A DNA stretch of 64,000 nucleotides from assembly GCA_963771715.1 (NCBI GenBank), contig CAVYUQ010000016.1, positions 62,001 through 126,000 on the forward strand. The letters run 5' to 3'. Position 1 is the stretch's first letter. Each line of letters starts with the position of its first letter. The notes beneath the pieces were generated by a model. That model was given only the letters and a program-made list of their open reading frames with translations, did not search any database and was not told where the DNA came from. A program made the translations under genes and the position numbers. Shown here in pieces: positions 31,352 through 40,482 of this stretch. The DNA comes from JACVRW01 sp963771715 (GTDB taxonomy: Bacteria; Actinomycetota; Thermoleophilia; Solirubrobacterales; Thermoleophilaceae).

Positions 31352-32246
31352 CCGACGACCGGCAGGATCCGCTCGGCCTGGAGGTCGTCGAGCGCGTCCT
31401 GCATCCGGCCCGTGACCAGCTCGTAGGCGTCGTCGGGGTCCGTTCGGCGGTGAGGTCGATCGGCGCCAGCGCTCGGACCACGATCTTCGACGGCAGCGGC
31501 AGGCGGCCGGGCATGTCCAGGATGGTGAGCCCGAACGGCGGCGCCACCTGGGCGGGGAAGACCTTCAGGCGGAAGAGGCTGTCGAGCCGCAGGCGCCGCG
31601 CCAGGTCGCGCCCCTGGCCGAGGAAGAGCGCGGTCTCCTGTCCGCCGATCGCCACGATCGGCACGATCGGCACACCCAGCTCGATGGCGAGCTTGGCGAA
31701 CCCCTGACGACCCGCGAAGTCGATCTTGCTCGACTCCCAGCTGGGCCGGTAGGTCTCGTGGTCGCCACCCGGATACACGAGCAGGGCGGCGTCGCGGTCG
31801 AGCGCGCGACGCATGTTCTCCGGCGACGCGGGCACCGTCCCGTACTTCGACAGGCTGGCACGCGCACCCGGCACCTTGAACACGAGATCGTGCGCGAGCT
31901 GGTGGAAGCGCCGCAGCGGGCCGAACTGGTCGTAGAAGCCCTGCGCCAAGACGAACGTGTCGGCGATCAACGTGCCGCCCGAGTGGTTCCCCACGAGCAG
32001 CACCGGGCCCTCGGCCGGGATGTTGTCCAGGTCGTGAACCTCGGCGCGGAAGTAGAGCTTGGACAGCGCGCGCAGCGCCGGCAGGGTCGTGCGGATGTAG
32101 GCCGGGTCCCAGGCGTCGAGCCAGTCGTCGGGCGTGTGCCCGTTCCCGGTGAGCGAGCCGGCGAGGTCGCCGCCCCCGGCCACGGCCATGCGCGCCGCAC
32201 CCGCAGCCGTCCCGAGAACCTGCTCCAGAAGCGCATCTCCTGCCAT
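31348..32246 (-). CDS. PlsC-like lysophospholipid/diacylglycerol acyltransferase
   Basis: About 299 residues. Acyltransferase motif I is VGNHSGGTLIADT (a variant of HxxxxD), motif II follows in SLSKYGTVPAS, motif III VYPGGDHETYRP and motif IV VPIVPIVAIGGQET. This spelling is that of the DGAT/MGAT-like branch, which adds acyl chains to lipid acceptors at the membrane. One frame change near 31445 precedes the end (DAYELVTGRMQDALDDLQ). ATG 32246 or GTG 32249. Confidence 0.75.
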
Positions 32247-32286
32247 CACGTGGATATACCCGCGTCGGGGGCGCGATGATCCCGTA

Positions 32287-32649
32287 ATGCGAATCCTGCT
32301 GATCGCCTTCGCCGTCGTGCAGCTGGCGACCGGCCTCCTCCTCTGGCTTGCCCCGGGGTTCTTCTATGAGGAGATCGGGCCGTTCGGGCCGCGCAACGAC
32401 CACTACATGGCCGATGTCGCAACCTTCTACCTCGCGCTCGGCGCGGTGGCGCTCATGGCGGTGCGGCGCGAGTCGTGGCGGGTGCCGGTGCTCGCGCTGG
32501 CGCTCGTGCAGTACGCGCTCCACTCGCTGAACCACCTGATCGACATCGGCGAGTCCGATCCCTCCTGGATCGGGCCGGCGGACTTCGCGTCGCTCGCCCT
32601 GGTGGCGGCGCTGGTGGCATGGATGCTCCGGCAGGAGGTGGCGCGATGA
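32287..32649 (+). CDS. Small four-helix membrane protein
   Basis: 120 residues with four hydrophobic helices (about 3-20, 43-60, 66-83, 96-115). It resembles DoxX/DUF4345-like small membrane proteins but no diagnostic motif allows a firm call. It overlaps the next gene by four bases (ATGA). Confidence 0.65.
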   Translation: MRILLIAFAVVQLATGLLLWLAPGFFYEEIGPFGPRNDHYMADVATFYLALGAVALMAVRRESWRVPVLALALVQYALHSLNHLIDIGESDPSWIGPADFASLALVAALVAWMLRQEVAR

Positions 32650-33581
32650 GGGTCTTCGTCGCCGGCGCGAGCGGCGCGATCGGGCGGCCGCTCGTGCCGA
32701 GGCTGATCGCCGCGGGCCACGAGGTGACCGGCATGACGCGCTCCGAGGAGAAGGCCGAGGCCGTGCGCTCGGCCGGATGCCGCGCGGCGGTCGTGGACGT
32801 GTTCGACGCCGACGCCCTGCGCGCGGCGATGGTCGAGGCCGCGCCCGAGGTCGTCGTGCACCAGCTCACGGCCCTCCCGGAGCGGATGGACTTCCGCAAG
32901 GGGGAGCTCTACACCGCCACGAACCGCCTCCGCACCGAGGGCACCCGGAACCTGCTCGACGGGGCGAGCGCGGCCGGCGCGCGCCGGTTCGTCTCGCAGA
33001 GCATCGCCTTTGCCTACCGAAACGACGGATCGCGCGTGAAGACCGAGGACGATCCGCTGCTCGACAACGCGCCCGGCCCGTTCGAGGGCGGCGTGACGGC
33101 GCTCCGCGAGATGGAGGGGATGGTGCTCGGCAGCGAGGGCGTCGACGGCCTCGTGCTGCGCTACGGGTTCTTCTACGGCCCCGGCACGCACTACGGAAGC
33201 GACGGCTCCATCGTGTCGGACGTCCGGCGGCGGCGGCTGCCGATCGTCGGCAAGGGCACGGGCGTGTTCTCGTTCATCCACGTCGACGACGCCGCCGACG
33301 CCACCCTGGCCGCCATCGAGCGCGGCGCACCCGGCGTCTACAACGTCACGGACGACGAGCCCGCCGCGATGAGCGAGTGGGTGCCGGTTCTCGCCGGCGC
33401 CGCCGGCGCGAAGCGCCCGCGGCGCGTGCCGGTCTGGCTGGCCAGGCTCGTCGGCGGAGCGCAGGCGGCCACATTCGCCTCCGAGCTGCGCGGCGCCTCG
33501 AACGAGAAGGCGAAGCGTGAGCTCGGCTGGCAGCCCGCGCACCCGAGCTGGCGGACCGGCTTCGCGGAGTCGCTCAGGTGA
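32646..33581 (+). CDS. Extended short-chain dehydrogenase / NAD(P)-dependent epimerase-like
   Basis: 311 residues with an N-terminal Rossmann fold FVAGASGAIGRPLV (GxxGxxG), a middle catalytic region (SQSIAFAYRN, LRYGFFYGPGTHYG) and a C-terminal domain (FIHVDDAADATLAAIE, VYNVTDDEPA). The usual catalytic Tyr-x-x-x-Lys is not obvious, so it may bind NAD(P)H as an atypical SDR. Translationally coupled to the membrane protein upstream. Confidence 0.8.
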   Translation: MRVFVAGASGAIGRPLVPRLIAAGHEVTGMTRSEEKAEAVRSAGCRAAVVDVFDADALRAAMVEAAPEVVVHQLTALPERMDFRKGELYTATNRLRTEGTRNLLDGASAAGARRFVSQSIAFAYRNDGSRVKTEDDPLLDNAPGPFEGGVTALREMEGMVLGSEGVDGLVLRYGFFYGPGTHYGSDGSIVSDVRRRRLPIVGKGTGVFSFIHVDDAADATLAAIERGAPGVYNVTDDEPAAMSEWVPVLAGAAGAKRPRRVPVWLARLVGGAQAATFASELRGASNEKAKRELGWQPAHPSWRTGFAESLR

Positions 33582-34722
33582 GGGAGGTGCCCTGGCGGAC
33601 GCGCGCGGCCTCCCGGATGAGGTGGTCGCGCTCGGCCGCGCTGGCCGCGGCCCGGGCGGCGTCGGCGTAGAGCTCCGCGGCGCGCTCGAGCTCGCCGGCG
33701 CGCTCGCGTAGGTGGGCCGCCACGGCGGCGAAGCGCGGCAGATCGGGATCCAGGTCAGCCAGCAGCGCCAGGCCGGCCTGGGGCCCGTCGGCCTCCCCGA
33801 CCGCCACCGCCCGGTTGAGGCGCACGATCGGGCTGTCGGTGAGGCGCACGAGCTCGTCGTACCACTCGACGATCTGGACCCAGTCGGTCTCCGCCGCGCT
33901 GCGGGCATCGGCGTGCAGGGCCGCGATCGCGGCCTGCGCCTGGTACTCGCCCAGGCGCTCGCGTGCCAGCGCGGCCTGCAGGATGGCCACGCCCTCGGCG
34001 ATCAGCCGGGTGTCCCAGCGCGTGCGGTCCTGCCGGGCGAGCGGGACGAGGCGACCGTCCGGCGCGGTCCGCGAGGCGCGCCGGGCGTGGTGCAGCAGCA
34101 TGAGGGCGAGCAGCCCGGCGACCTCCGGCTCGTCGGTCAAGGCCGCGAGCTGCCGGGTGATCCGGATCGCCTCGGCCGCCAGGTCCACGTCGCCGCCGTA
34201 GCCCTCGTTGAAGACGAGGTAGAGCACCCGCAGCACCGTTGCGAGGTCACCCGGCTGATCGAGCGACTCCCCGGCCAGGCGGCGCTTGGCGCGGCTGATC
34301 CGCTGCGCCATCGTCGGCTCGGGGACCAGGTAGGCGCTCGCGATCTGCGCCGTCGTCAGGCCGCCGACCGCGCGCAGCGTCAGCGCGACCGACGACGGGG
34401 CCGACAGGGCTGGGTGTGCGCACAGGAAGTACAGCGCGAGCGTGTCGTCGGCGTCCGGCACCGCGCCGGGCACCGGCTCGGCGTGCACGACTTCCTCGCG
34501 CACCCGGCGTGCGGACTGCGACCGCGCGTCGTCGACGAACCGGTGCCACGCGGCGGTGACGAGCCACCCCTTGGGATCGCGCGGCGGGGCGTCGGGCCAG
34601 GCGGCCAGCGCGCCCACGAGCGCCTCCTGCACGGCGTCCTCGGCCGACGCGAAGTCCGCTCCGCGCCGGACGAGGACGCCGATCACCGCGGGCACGAGCT
34701 CCCGCAGCAGCGCGTCGTTCAT
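33574..34722 (-). CDS. ECF sigma factor, ECF42-like with TPR-like extension
   Basis: 382 residues. Sigma region 2 (DFASAEDAVQEALVGALAAWP, PKGWLVTAAWHRFVD) and region 4 (LRAVGGLTTAQIASAYLVPEPTMAQRISRAK) are followed by about 200 extra residues of helical, TPR-like repeats (LNRAVAVGEADGPQAGL). This long C-terminal extension is the mark of ECF42 sigma factors, which lack a classical anti-sigma factor. Overlaps the upstream DGPF gene by four bases. Confidence 0.88.
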   Translation of the reverse strand: MNDALLRELVPAVIGVLVRRGADFASAEDAVQEALVGALAAWPDAPPRDPKGWLVTAAWHRFVDDARSQSARRVREEVVHAEPVPGAVPDADDTLALYFLCAHPALSAPSSVALTLRAVGGLTTAQIASAYLVPEPTMAQRISRAKRRLAGESLDQPGDLATVLRVLYLVFNEGYGGDVDLAAEAIRITRQLAALTDEPEVAGLLALMLLHHARRASRTAPDGRLVPLARQDRTRWDTRLIAEGVAILQAALARERLGEYQAQAAIAALHADARSAAETDWVQIVEWYDELVRLTDSPIVRLNRAVAVGEADGPQAGLALLADLDPDLPRFAAVAAHLRERAGELERAAELYADAARAAASAAERDHLIREAARVRQGTSLT

Positions 34723-35126
34723 TCGCCCGTCGCGGGCGACTTGATGAAGAACGGCCGGACCTCGAGCCACTCGTGGATGGGGTCGCCGCCCGGGCCGGGC
34801 GCGGCGGACAGCCGCCCGGCGAGCTCGACCGCGCGGTCCCACGACTCCACGTCGATGATCATCCAGCCCGCGATGAGGTCCTTCGTCTCGGCGAACGGGC
34901 CGTCGACCACCGGCGGGCGGCCTTCGCCGTCGAAGCGCACGAACGCGCCGTCGGGTGCCAGCGCCTGCTCGCCGACGTACTCGCCGCTCTCCTGCAGGCC
35001 GGCGGCGAAGTCGCGCATGAACTGGATGTGGGCATCGACCTCCTCGGGCCGCCACCGGTCCATCGGCGGGAAGTCGACGGTCGGCGTCGGGCCGCCACGG
35101 TAGTGCTTGAGCAACAGGTACTTCAT
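34719..35126 (-). CDS. YCII/DGPF-domain protein
   Basis: 135 residues, YCII-related ferredoxin-like fold. The family signature DGPF is present (VVDGPFAETKDLIAGW). Proteins of this type are the known genomic partners, and probable targets, of ECF42 sigma factors. It precedes and overlaps the sigma gene. A GGAGAAG ribosome site lies before the ATG at 35126. Confidence 0.88.
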   Translation of the reverse strand: MKYLLLKHYRGGPTPTVDFPPMDRWRPEEVDAHIQFMRDFAAGLQESGEYVGEQALAPDGAFVRFDGEGRPPVVDGPFAETKDLIAGWMIIDVESWDRAVELAGRLSAAPGPGGDPIHEWLEVRPFFIKSPATGE

Positions 35127-35224
35127 GAGTCATCTTCTCCTTGGTCCGGCGGCCCAGTCCGGCCGCTCTGTCCCTGGGACGAAGCTGCGCCGCCGATCTC
35201 GACATCCGACGACAGTCGTCTCCG

Positions 35225-35434
35225 CTAGCGCGACACGGAGTAGGCGATCGGCAGGAAGATCGTCGCGGCGAAGATCAGGAGGATGCCCGCCGCCTGGAGC
35301 GTCTTCGACTTCACGATGTGCCCGATCGTCCCGATCAGGAAGCCGAGGCCGAGCAGAACGATCAGGAAGGTCGGCGACAGGCGGAACTCGCCAGAGGGGT
35401 CCGGCCCGTCGTCGGGGTTGAGGAAATCGGACAT
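35225..35434 (-). CDS. Small two-helix membrane protein
   Basis: 69 residues: a polar, acidic start (MSDFLNPDDGPDPSGEF) then two hydrophobic helices (about 22-41 and 47-64). No family recognised. ATG 35434 is preferred over the upstream in-frame GTG. It is divergent from the MoxR gene with a 50-bp gap. Confidence 0.6.
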   Translation of the reverse strand: MSDFLNPDDGPDPSGEFRLSPTFLIVLLGLGFLIGTIGHIVKSKTLQAAGILLIFAATIFLPIAYSVSR

Positions 35435-35484
35435 GGCGACGACGAGAGCGGCGAGCACGGAGGCGAAAGTATCCTTCCGGGCGG

Positions 35485-36381
35485 ATGAGCGGCGAGTTCA
35501 CAAGCATCGAGGACGCCCGCGAGCGGCTCGGAAGCGTGGGCTACCTCGCGGACGAGGCGGCCGCGCTCGTCACCTATCTGGCGGGCAGCCTCGGCAAGCC
35601 CGTGCTGGTCGAGGGCCCTGCCGGGGTCGGCAAGACCGAGCTGGCCAAGGCCGTCTCGCGCGCCACCGGCCGGAGCCTGATCAGGCTCCAGTGCTACGAG
35701 GGCCTCGACGAGGCCAAGGCGCTGTACGAGTGGAACTACCGCAAGCAGCTCCTGCGCATCCAGACCGAGGCCGCCGACACCGGCTGGCAGGAGGTCAAGG
35801 ACGACATCTTCGGCGAGGAGTTCATGCTCGCCCGGCCGCTGCTGACCGCGATCACCGCGGAGGAGCCCGTCGTCCTCCTGATCGACGAGATCGACAAGAC
35901 CGACCAGGAGTTCGAGGCCCTGCTGCTCGAGGTGCTCTCGGACTTCCAGATCTCGATCCCGGAGATGGGCGTGATCGAGGCGCGCACGCGCCCGCTCGTG
36001 CTGCTCACATCGAACAACTCGCGCGAGCTCACCGAGGCGCTCAAGCGCCGCTGCCTCTACCTGTGGCTCGACTACCCGGACGTGGAGCGCGAGCTCGAGA
36101 TCGTGCGCCTGCACGCGCCCGAGCTCGACGAGGCGATGGCGCGCAAGCTCGTCGAGGTGGTGCACATGGTGCGCTCGCTGGACCTGAAGAAGCCGCCGTC
36201 GATCGCGGAGTCGATCGACTGGGCGCGCGCTCTCCTGCTGCTCGGCGCGGAGGACGTGGACCAGGCTGTGCTGGAGCGGACCATGTCGATCATCATCAAG
36301 CACCGCACCGACCTCGACCTCGTGGCCGAGCGCGTGGGAGTGAAGCTCGGCGATGGCCTCTTCGGGCGGCAGGCGGGCTAA
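35485..36381 (+). CDS. MoxR-family AAA+ ATPase (CoxD-like)
   Basis: 298 residues with Walker A EGPAGVGKTELAK, Walker B VLLIDEIDKTD, sensor 1 LLTSNNSREL and the arginine-finger region ALKRRCLYLWLDYP. MoxR/CoxD ATPases work with a von Willebrand factor A protein to insert metals or remodel enzyme complexes. Its partner gene overlaps its 3' end by 29 bp. Confidence 0.9.
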   Translation: MSGEFTSIEDARERLGSVGYLADEAAALVTYLAGSLGKPVLVEGPAGVGKTELAKAVSRATGRSLIRLQCYEGLDEAKALYEWNYRKQLLRIQTEAADTGWQEVKDDIFGEEFMLARPLLTAITAEEPVVLLIDEIDKTDQEFEALLLEVLSDFQISIPEMGVIEARTRPLVLLTSNNSRELTEALKRRCLYLWLDYPDVERELEIVRLHAPELDEAMARKLVEVVHMVRSLDLKKPPSIAESIDWARALLLLGAEDVDQAVLERTMSIIIKHRTDLDLVAERVGVKLGDGLFGRQAG

Positions 36382-37778
36382 CCCCGCCCTGTACGGCGGC
36401 GTCCCCGCGCCGCAGGGGCCGGCCGGGATGGCTCCGCGGCTGCTCGAGTTCGCGGACGAGCTTCGCAACGAGGGCGTCGCGGTGGGCACCTCCGAGCTGC
36501 TCGACGCCTTCCAGGCGCTCGACGCGGTGAGCTGGCGCTCGCGCGAGAACTTCCGCGAGGCGCTGGCGGCGACGCTCGCCAAGTCGCAGGAGGACCGGCA
36601 CGTGCTCGACGTGCTCTTCGACCGCTTCTTCTTCCGGATCGTCGAGCGCGAGGCGCTCGAGCAGGGTCTCGCCGAGGAGCGCTTCGAGGGCGGCGACCAG
36701 CTCGACCTGGAGGCGCTTCGCGAGCGCATCCGAGAGGCGATCCGCGCCGGCTCCGACGGCGAGATGCGCGACCTCGCCCGCCTCGCGATCGCGGCCTTCG
36801 GCCGCCAGGGCGAGGGCTCCGGCGTGATCGGCGTCGACGTTCAGCGGATCAGACGCACGCTCGGGCTGAAGGGCGAGAAGCAGAGCGCAGAGCTGCCGGG
36901 CGGGCGGGATCCCGATTCAGTGCCGCGCGACCGCCTCCAGGAGTTCGAGCGCCATGTGCGGCGCGAGCTCGAGCGCCAGATGATCGAGCGCACGCGCGCG
37001 CTGCCGCCCGCCAAGCCGCTCCGCGAACTGGACCGCGCGCTGCCGTCGAACCCCACCCAGGACCTCGCGCAGGTGCACCGTACCGTCGCCCAGCTGAAGA
37101 AGCGGCTCGCCTCGCATGGCCGCGAGCACCGAGGCAGGCGCCGCTCGTGGCAGGTGGACGTGCGCCGAACGATGCGCCAGTCGCTTCAGACCGGCGGGGT
37201 GCCGCTCGACCTGAAGTTCCGCCCGCGCCGCCCGCGGCGGCCGGAGCTATACGTGCTGTGCGACGTGTCGACGAGCGTCACGAGCGCGAGCGTCTTCTTC
37301 CTCTCGGTGCTGCACGCATTGCACGACCAGTTCCGAAAGCTCCGCTCGTTCGTGTTCGTCGAGCGGATCTCCGAGGTGACCGACGTCTTCGAGGCAAGAG
37401 CGCTCCTTCGCGGCCGTGTCGCGGCGCATCGCGACCGACGCCGGGGTGGCCGACGTGTCCGGCTACACCGACTACGGGCGCGTCTGGGTCGAGTTCCTCG
37501 ACAAGGTCGTGGACGACCTCGACCCGCGCTCGACCGTGATCGTGCTCGGCGACGCGCGCACGAACGGGCGCGAGCCGCACGCGCAGGTGTTCGGCCACGT
37601 GGCCGAGCGCGCGGGCCGCACCTTCTGGATCAACCCCGAGCCGCGCCTCTACTGGAACTACGGCGACTCGGTGATGTCCGCGTACGAGCCATTCTGCGAC
37701 GGGGTGTTCGAGTGCTGGACCACGAAGCAGCTGGAGGCGTTCGTGAACGCGGTGGCGGACCTGCACGCCGTGGCCTAG
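36353..37778 (+). CDS. CoxE-like VWA-domain protein, one frame change
   Basis: About 475 residues. A long helical N-terminal part (GMAPRLLEFADELRNEGVAV, FREALAATLAKSQEDRHVLD) precedes a VWA domain with MIDAS motif CDVSTSVTSAS, a threonine in SGYTDYGRVW and VIVLGDARTNG. One extra base near 37395 breaks the frame before SFAAVSRRIATDAG. Partner of the MoxR ATPase. No CO dehydrogenase or other client gene is nearby. Start ATG 36353, or ATG 36428 without overlap. Confidence 0.8.
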
Positions 37779-37843
37779 CGGGGAGCACCAAGGCTTCCTC
37801 GCTGCTGTCATGCGAGGGCGCCAGCGCGGCGCCCGGGCGGCGG

Positions 37844-37919
37844 GAGTTCCGCTTCCCCATGGATGCGGGAGCGACGCCTGGAGCCTCCCAGGACTGTCGC
37901 GTCTCGCGCTAAGCGGCAC
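37844..37919. repeat. Dispersed repeat, copy 1
   Basis: About 76 bp, closely similar to copy 2 at 40611-40689. Shared cores: CTTCCCCATGGATGCGGGAG, then CGTCTCGCGC and a final AGCG.CAC. It lies between the VWA gene and the second MOSC gene, where no gene is predicted. Confidence 0.65.
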
Positions 37920-37989
37920 GCCACCAGCGGCGGTTGCTTCCCCCGTGAGCCACATCGGTAATGCCTCCGCAATGCGAAGCCGCAGGGTC

Positions 37990-38784
37990 TCAAGCGGCGA
38001 TGGCGTCGCCAACGTGAACGATTCCGGACGTGAGGATGTCGGCTCGGAGGCCGCCTCGGTGGACCATCGCGCGAAGCAGGGCGGCTCCGGTGAGGCGCTG
38101 AAGATGCGAGCACGGCTCGCACAGCCGTCGGCCGATGCAGCGCACAGCTCCGATCTGGAACTCCTGGCCGACAAGCGCGTTGAGATCGATGCCGCGGGTG
38201 ACGACGTTGCGGCGCGCCTCGACGGGCGTGAGCTCCAGGCCTTCGTCGCCGAGGGCGTCGAGGACTTCGCCTTCGATGAGCGTCAGTTGTTGGCCGTGCT
38301 TCTCGCTCGCGGAGAACGTGCCGGTGCCGTCGAAGTAGCGGTCGCCGACGATGCCACGGCCGGCGCGCAGCTCGACCCTGCTGTGGGTCTGCACCGGGGC
38401 TTCTGCATGAGCTGCGGTGAGCAGGGCTTCGACGACGCCGGCGGCGCCGGCCGCTAGCTGCGGCATGGTGCCGGAAGGGCGCGCTGGATCTAACGGGGCA
38501 AGCACGAGGGCTCGGCGCAACTCGTTGGGTGAGACATCGACGGGCGCGCTCGCGCCGTACGGGCTTTCGTCGAACATCAGCACGCAGCGGCCGTCGTGGT
38601 GCTCGGCGATCCAGAAGCCGGGTGAGATCTCTGGTCCGCGGGGATCGGCGCTGACCAGACGGAGATTGCGCGCGCCGAGCCAGCCCTGGAGGTTGAGCTC
38701 GTTGGTAACGCCCGCGTCCCGGAGCTCGCCTGGGGGTTCGTGCAGGAGCTCGGCTACGAGGTCGATGAGGTCGTGAGCGGTCAT
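37990..38784 (-). CDS. MOSC-domain protein with N-terminal extension
   Basis: 264 residues, intact. The first 110 residues form a separate small domain (DLIDLVAELLHEPPGELRD) that I do not recognise; the MOSC domain follows, with GIVGDRYFDGTGTFS, LTLIEGEVLDAL, EARRNVVTRGIDLNALVG and CEPCSHLQRL, which includes the key cysteine. Sulfur or molybdopterin handling is expected. Four-base overlap with the upstream PLP-enzyme gene suggests a joint role in sulfur metabolism. Confidence 0.8.
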   Translation of the reverse strand: MTAHDLIDLVAELLHEPPGELRDAGVTNELNLQGWLGARNLRLVSADPRGPEISPGFWIAEHHDGRCVLMFDESPYGASAPVDVSPNELRRALVLAPLDPARPSGTMPQLAAGAAGVVEALLTAAHAEAPVQTHSRVELRAGRGIVGDRYFDGTGTFSASEKHGQQLTLIEGEVLDALGDEGLELTPVEARRNVVTRGIDLNALVGQEFQIGAVRCIGRRLCEPCSHLQRLTGAALLRAMVHRGGLRADILTSGIVHVGDAIAA

Positions 38785-39894
38785 GGCGTGAGGGCCTGCT
38801 GGAGGTCGCGCCGGATGTCGTCGGGATGCTCGCAGCCGACGCTGAGCCGCAGCAGTCCGGGCGGTAGGTGCGTCTGGCCGGCAATCGCGGCTCGGCGTTC
38901 GATGGTCGACTCGACGCCGCCCAGGCTCGTGGCATGGCGGATGATCCGCACCGATTGACAGACGGCGTCGGCGCGCTCGGCCCCGCCCTCGACGTCGAAG
39001 GACACAACGGCGCCGAAGCCGGACATGAAGCTCCGCGCCGTTGCGTGGGTCGGATGGTCGGGGCGGCCCGGGTAGCGCACGACCGCCACCTCCGCGTGCG
39101 CGGCGAGCTGCTCAGCGAGGTCGGCAGCGGTCGCGCTCGCACGCTGGAGCCGCAGCGCCAGTGTCCGCATGCCGCGGACGGCAAGGTAAGTCTCGAGCGC
39201 GCCGGGCGTGGCTCCGGCCAGCGTGCGTCGTTCGCGCAATCGGTGGACGCACTCGTCGGACGCCGCGACCACGCGCTCCGAGCAGCAGGTCGGAATGGCC
39301 GCCCAGGTACTTGGTGGCCGAGTGCACGACCAGGTCGGCGCCCAGCTCAAGCGGCCGTTGGACCAGCGGCGTAGCGAACGTGCTATCGACCACGATCAAC
39401 GCGTCCGCCTTGCGCCGTGTGGCGCAGATGGCGGGCAGGTCAGCGACCGCCAGCAGTGGGTTCGATGGCGATTCCAGCCACAGCAGGTCGGCGTCGGCGG
39501 CGAGCTCGAGCCAGCGCGAGGTGTCCTCGACGCCGACGCGGACCACGCGCCACCGGCCCTGGGCGCCACCGGCGGCGGCCAGAGCCGCGACAGCCTGATA
39601 GCAGTCGTCGCCAAGCACCACGGTCGCGCCAACGGACAACAGGTCAAAGACCGCCGCGATCGCGCCCATACCCGAGGCAAACGCGACGGCCTGGCCGCCC
39701 TCCAGGCCGCCGAGCACCTCCTCGAACGCCTCCCAAGTCGGTGTCGCGTCGTCGCGGCTGTACGCCCGCCCGGAGCCGAGCTCGAAGTTCGATGCCAGCA
39801 CCGGAGGAACGCTCAGCGGCGTCCCGGCGCCCGGCGCCCCGCGGCCCGCCATCACGGCCCACGTCTCCGGCTCTACCTGCGCACTGTGCACCAT
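38781..39894 (-). CDS. Cystathionine gamma-synthase/lyase-family PLP enzyme, one frame change
   Basis: About 370 residues of the Cys/Met metabolism PLP family: AFASGMGAIAAVFDLL, LLWLESPSNPLL, VDSTFATPLVQRPLE, and the PLP lysine in HSATKYLGGHSD. One frame change near 39285 joins to VVAASDECVHRLRERR, and the end has SLGGVESTIERR. Substrate among cysteine, homocysteine, cystathionine or methionine is not decidable. ATG 39894 is chosen because the shared -10 box lies 8 bases upstream; GTG 39903 would overlap that box. Confidence 0.78.
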
Positions 39895-39901
39895 AGAAGG
39901 C

Positions 39902-39915
39902 ACTATAGTGCACTA
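39902..39915. promoter_or_regulatory. Divergent promoter with palindromic shared -10
   Basis: ACTATAGT (39902-39909) is its own reverse complement and supplies TATAGT as -10 on both strands, 8-9 bases before each start codon. It overlaps a second palindrome TAGTGCACTA (39906-39915), a likely operator for the XRE-cupin regulator. On the minus strand a -35-like CTGACG lies 16 bp upstream; none is clear on the plus strand. Confidence 0.55.
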
Positions 39916-39918
39916 GGT

Positions 39919-40482
39919 ATGAGCGTCAGCCAGGAGCGCGTCACGGCCGGGATCGGCAACCGCGTACGAACCGCGCGGGCCCAACGCCGATGGACGCTTG
40001 ACGAGCTCGCGGCCCGCAGCACCGTCAGCCGCCGCTTGCTCGTCCAGATCGAGCACGCCGACGCGAACCCGAGTCTCGCCACCCTGCTCAAGCTCAGCGC
40101 CGCGCTCGGCGTCACGCTCACCGAGCTCCTGTCAGAGGAGCCGGAGACCGAGCCGGTCGGAGTCGTAGCGGCACAGGACGCGACGACCCTGTGGTCCACA
40201 CCCGCCGGGGGCGCTGCGCGTCTACTCGTCAGTCACGAGGCGATCGAGCTCTGGTCGTGGACCCTGGCACCCGGCGATCGACGCAGCAGCGAACCGCACC
40301 GCCCCGGATCGCTCGAGCTGCTCACCGTCCAGACCGGCACCGTCGCGCTCGATGTCGGCGAAAACCACGTCGAGATACCCGCTGGCGACAGCGCCTGGTT
40401 CGATGCGACATGGCCCCACGTGTACGCCAACCCGGGGGCGACCGCCGCGACCTTCACCCTCGTCGTGCTCGACCCCGCTTGA
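39919..40482 (+). CDS. XRE-family regulator with cupin domain
   Basis: 187 residues: an N-terminal helix-turn-helix (about 8-65, WTLDELAARSTVSRRLLVQI and NPSLATLLKLSAALG) and a C-terminal cupin barrel (about 110-185, GSLELLTVQTGTVALDVG, IPAGDSAWFDATWPHVY). The cupin senses a small ligand. Divergent from the PLP-enzyme/MOSC operon and probably controlling it and itself. The ATG at 39919 is nearly on the predicted transcription start, so the mRNA may be leaderless. Confidence 0.88.
   Translation: MSVSQERVTAGIGNRVRTARAQRRWTLDELAARSTVSRRLLVQIEHADANPSLATLLKLSAALGVTLTELLSEEPETEPVGVVAAQDATTLWSTPAGGAARLLVSHEAIELWSWTLAPGDRRSSEPHRPGSLELLTVQTGTVALDVGENHVEIPAGDSAWFDATWPHVYANPGATAATFTLVVLDPA

Noticed and set aside
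32646..33581. Ceramide reductase (CerR) for the spt pair
   Set aside because: It is an extended SDR but lies 18 kb away, coupled to a small membrane protein, with nothing specific linking it to sphingolipids.
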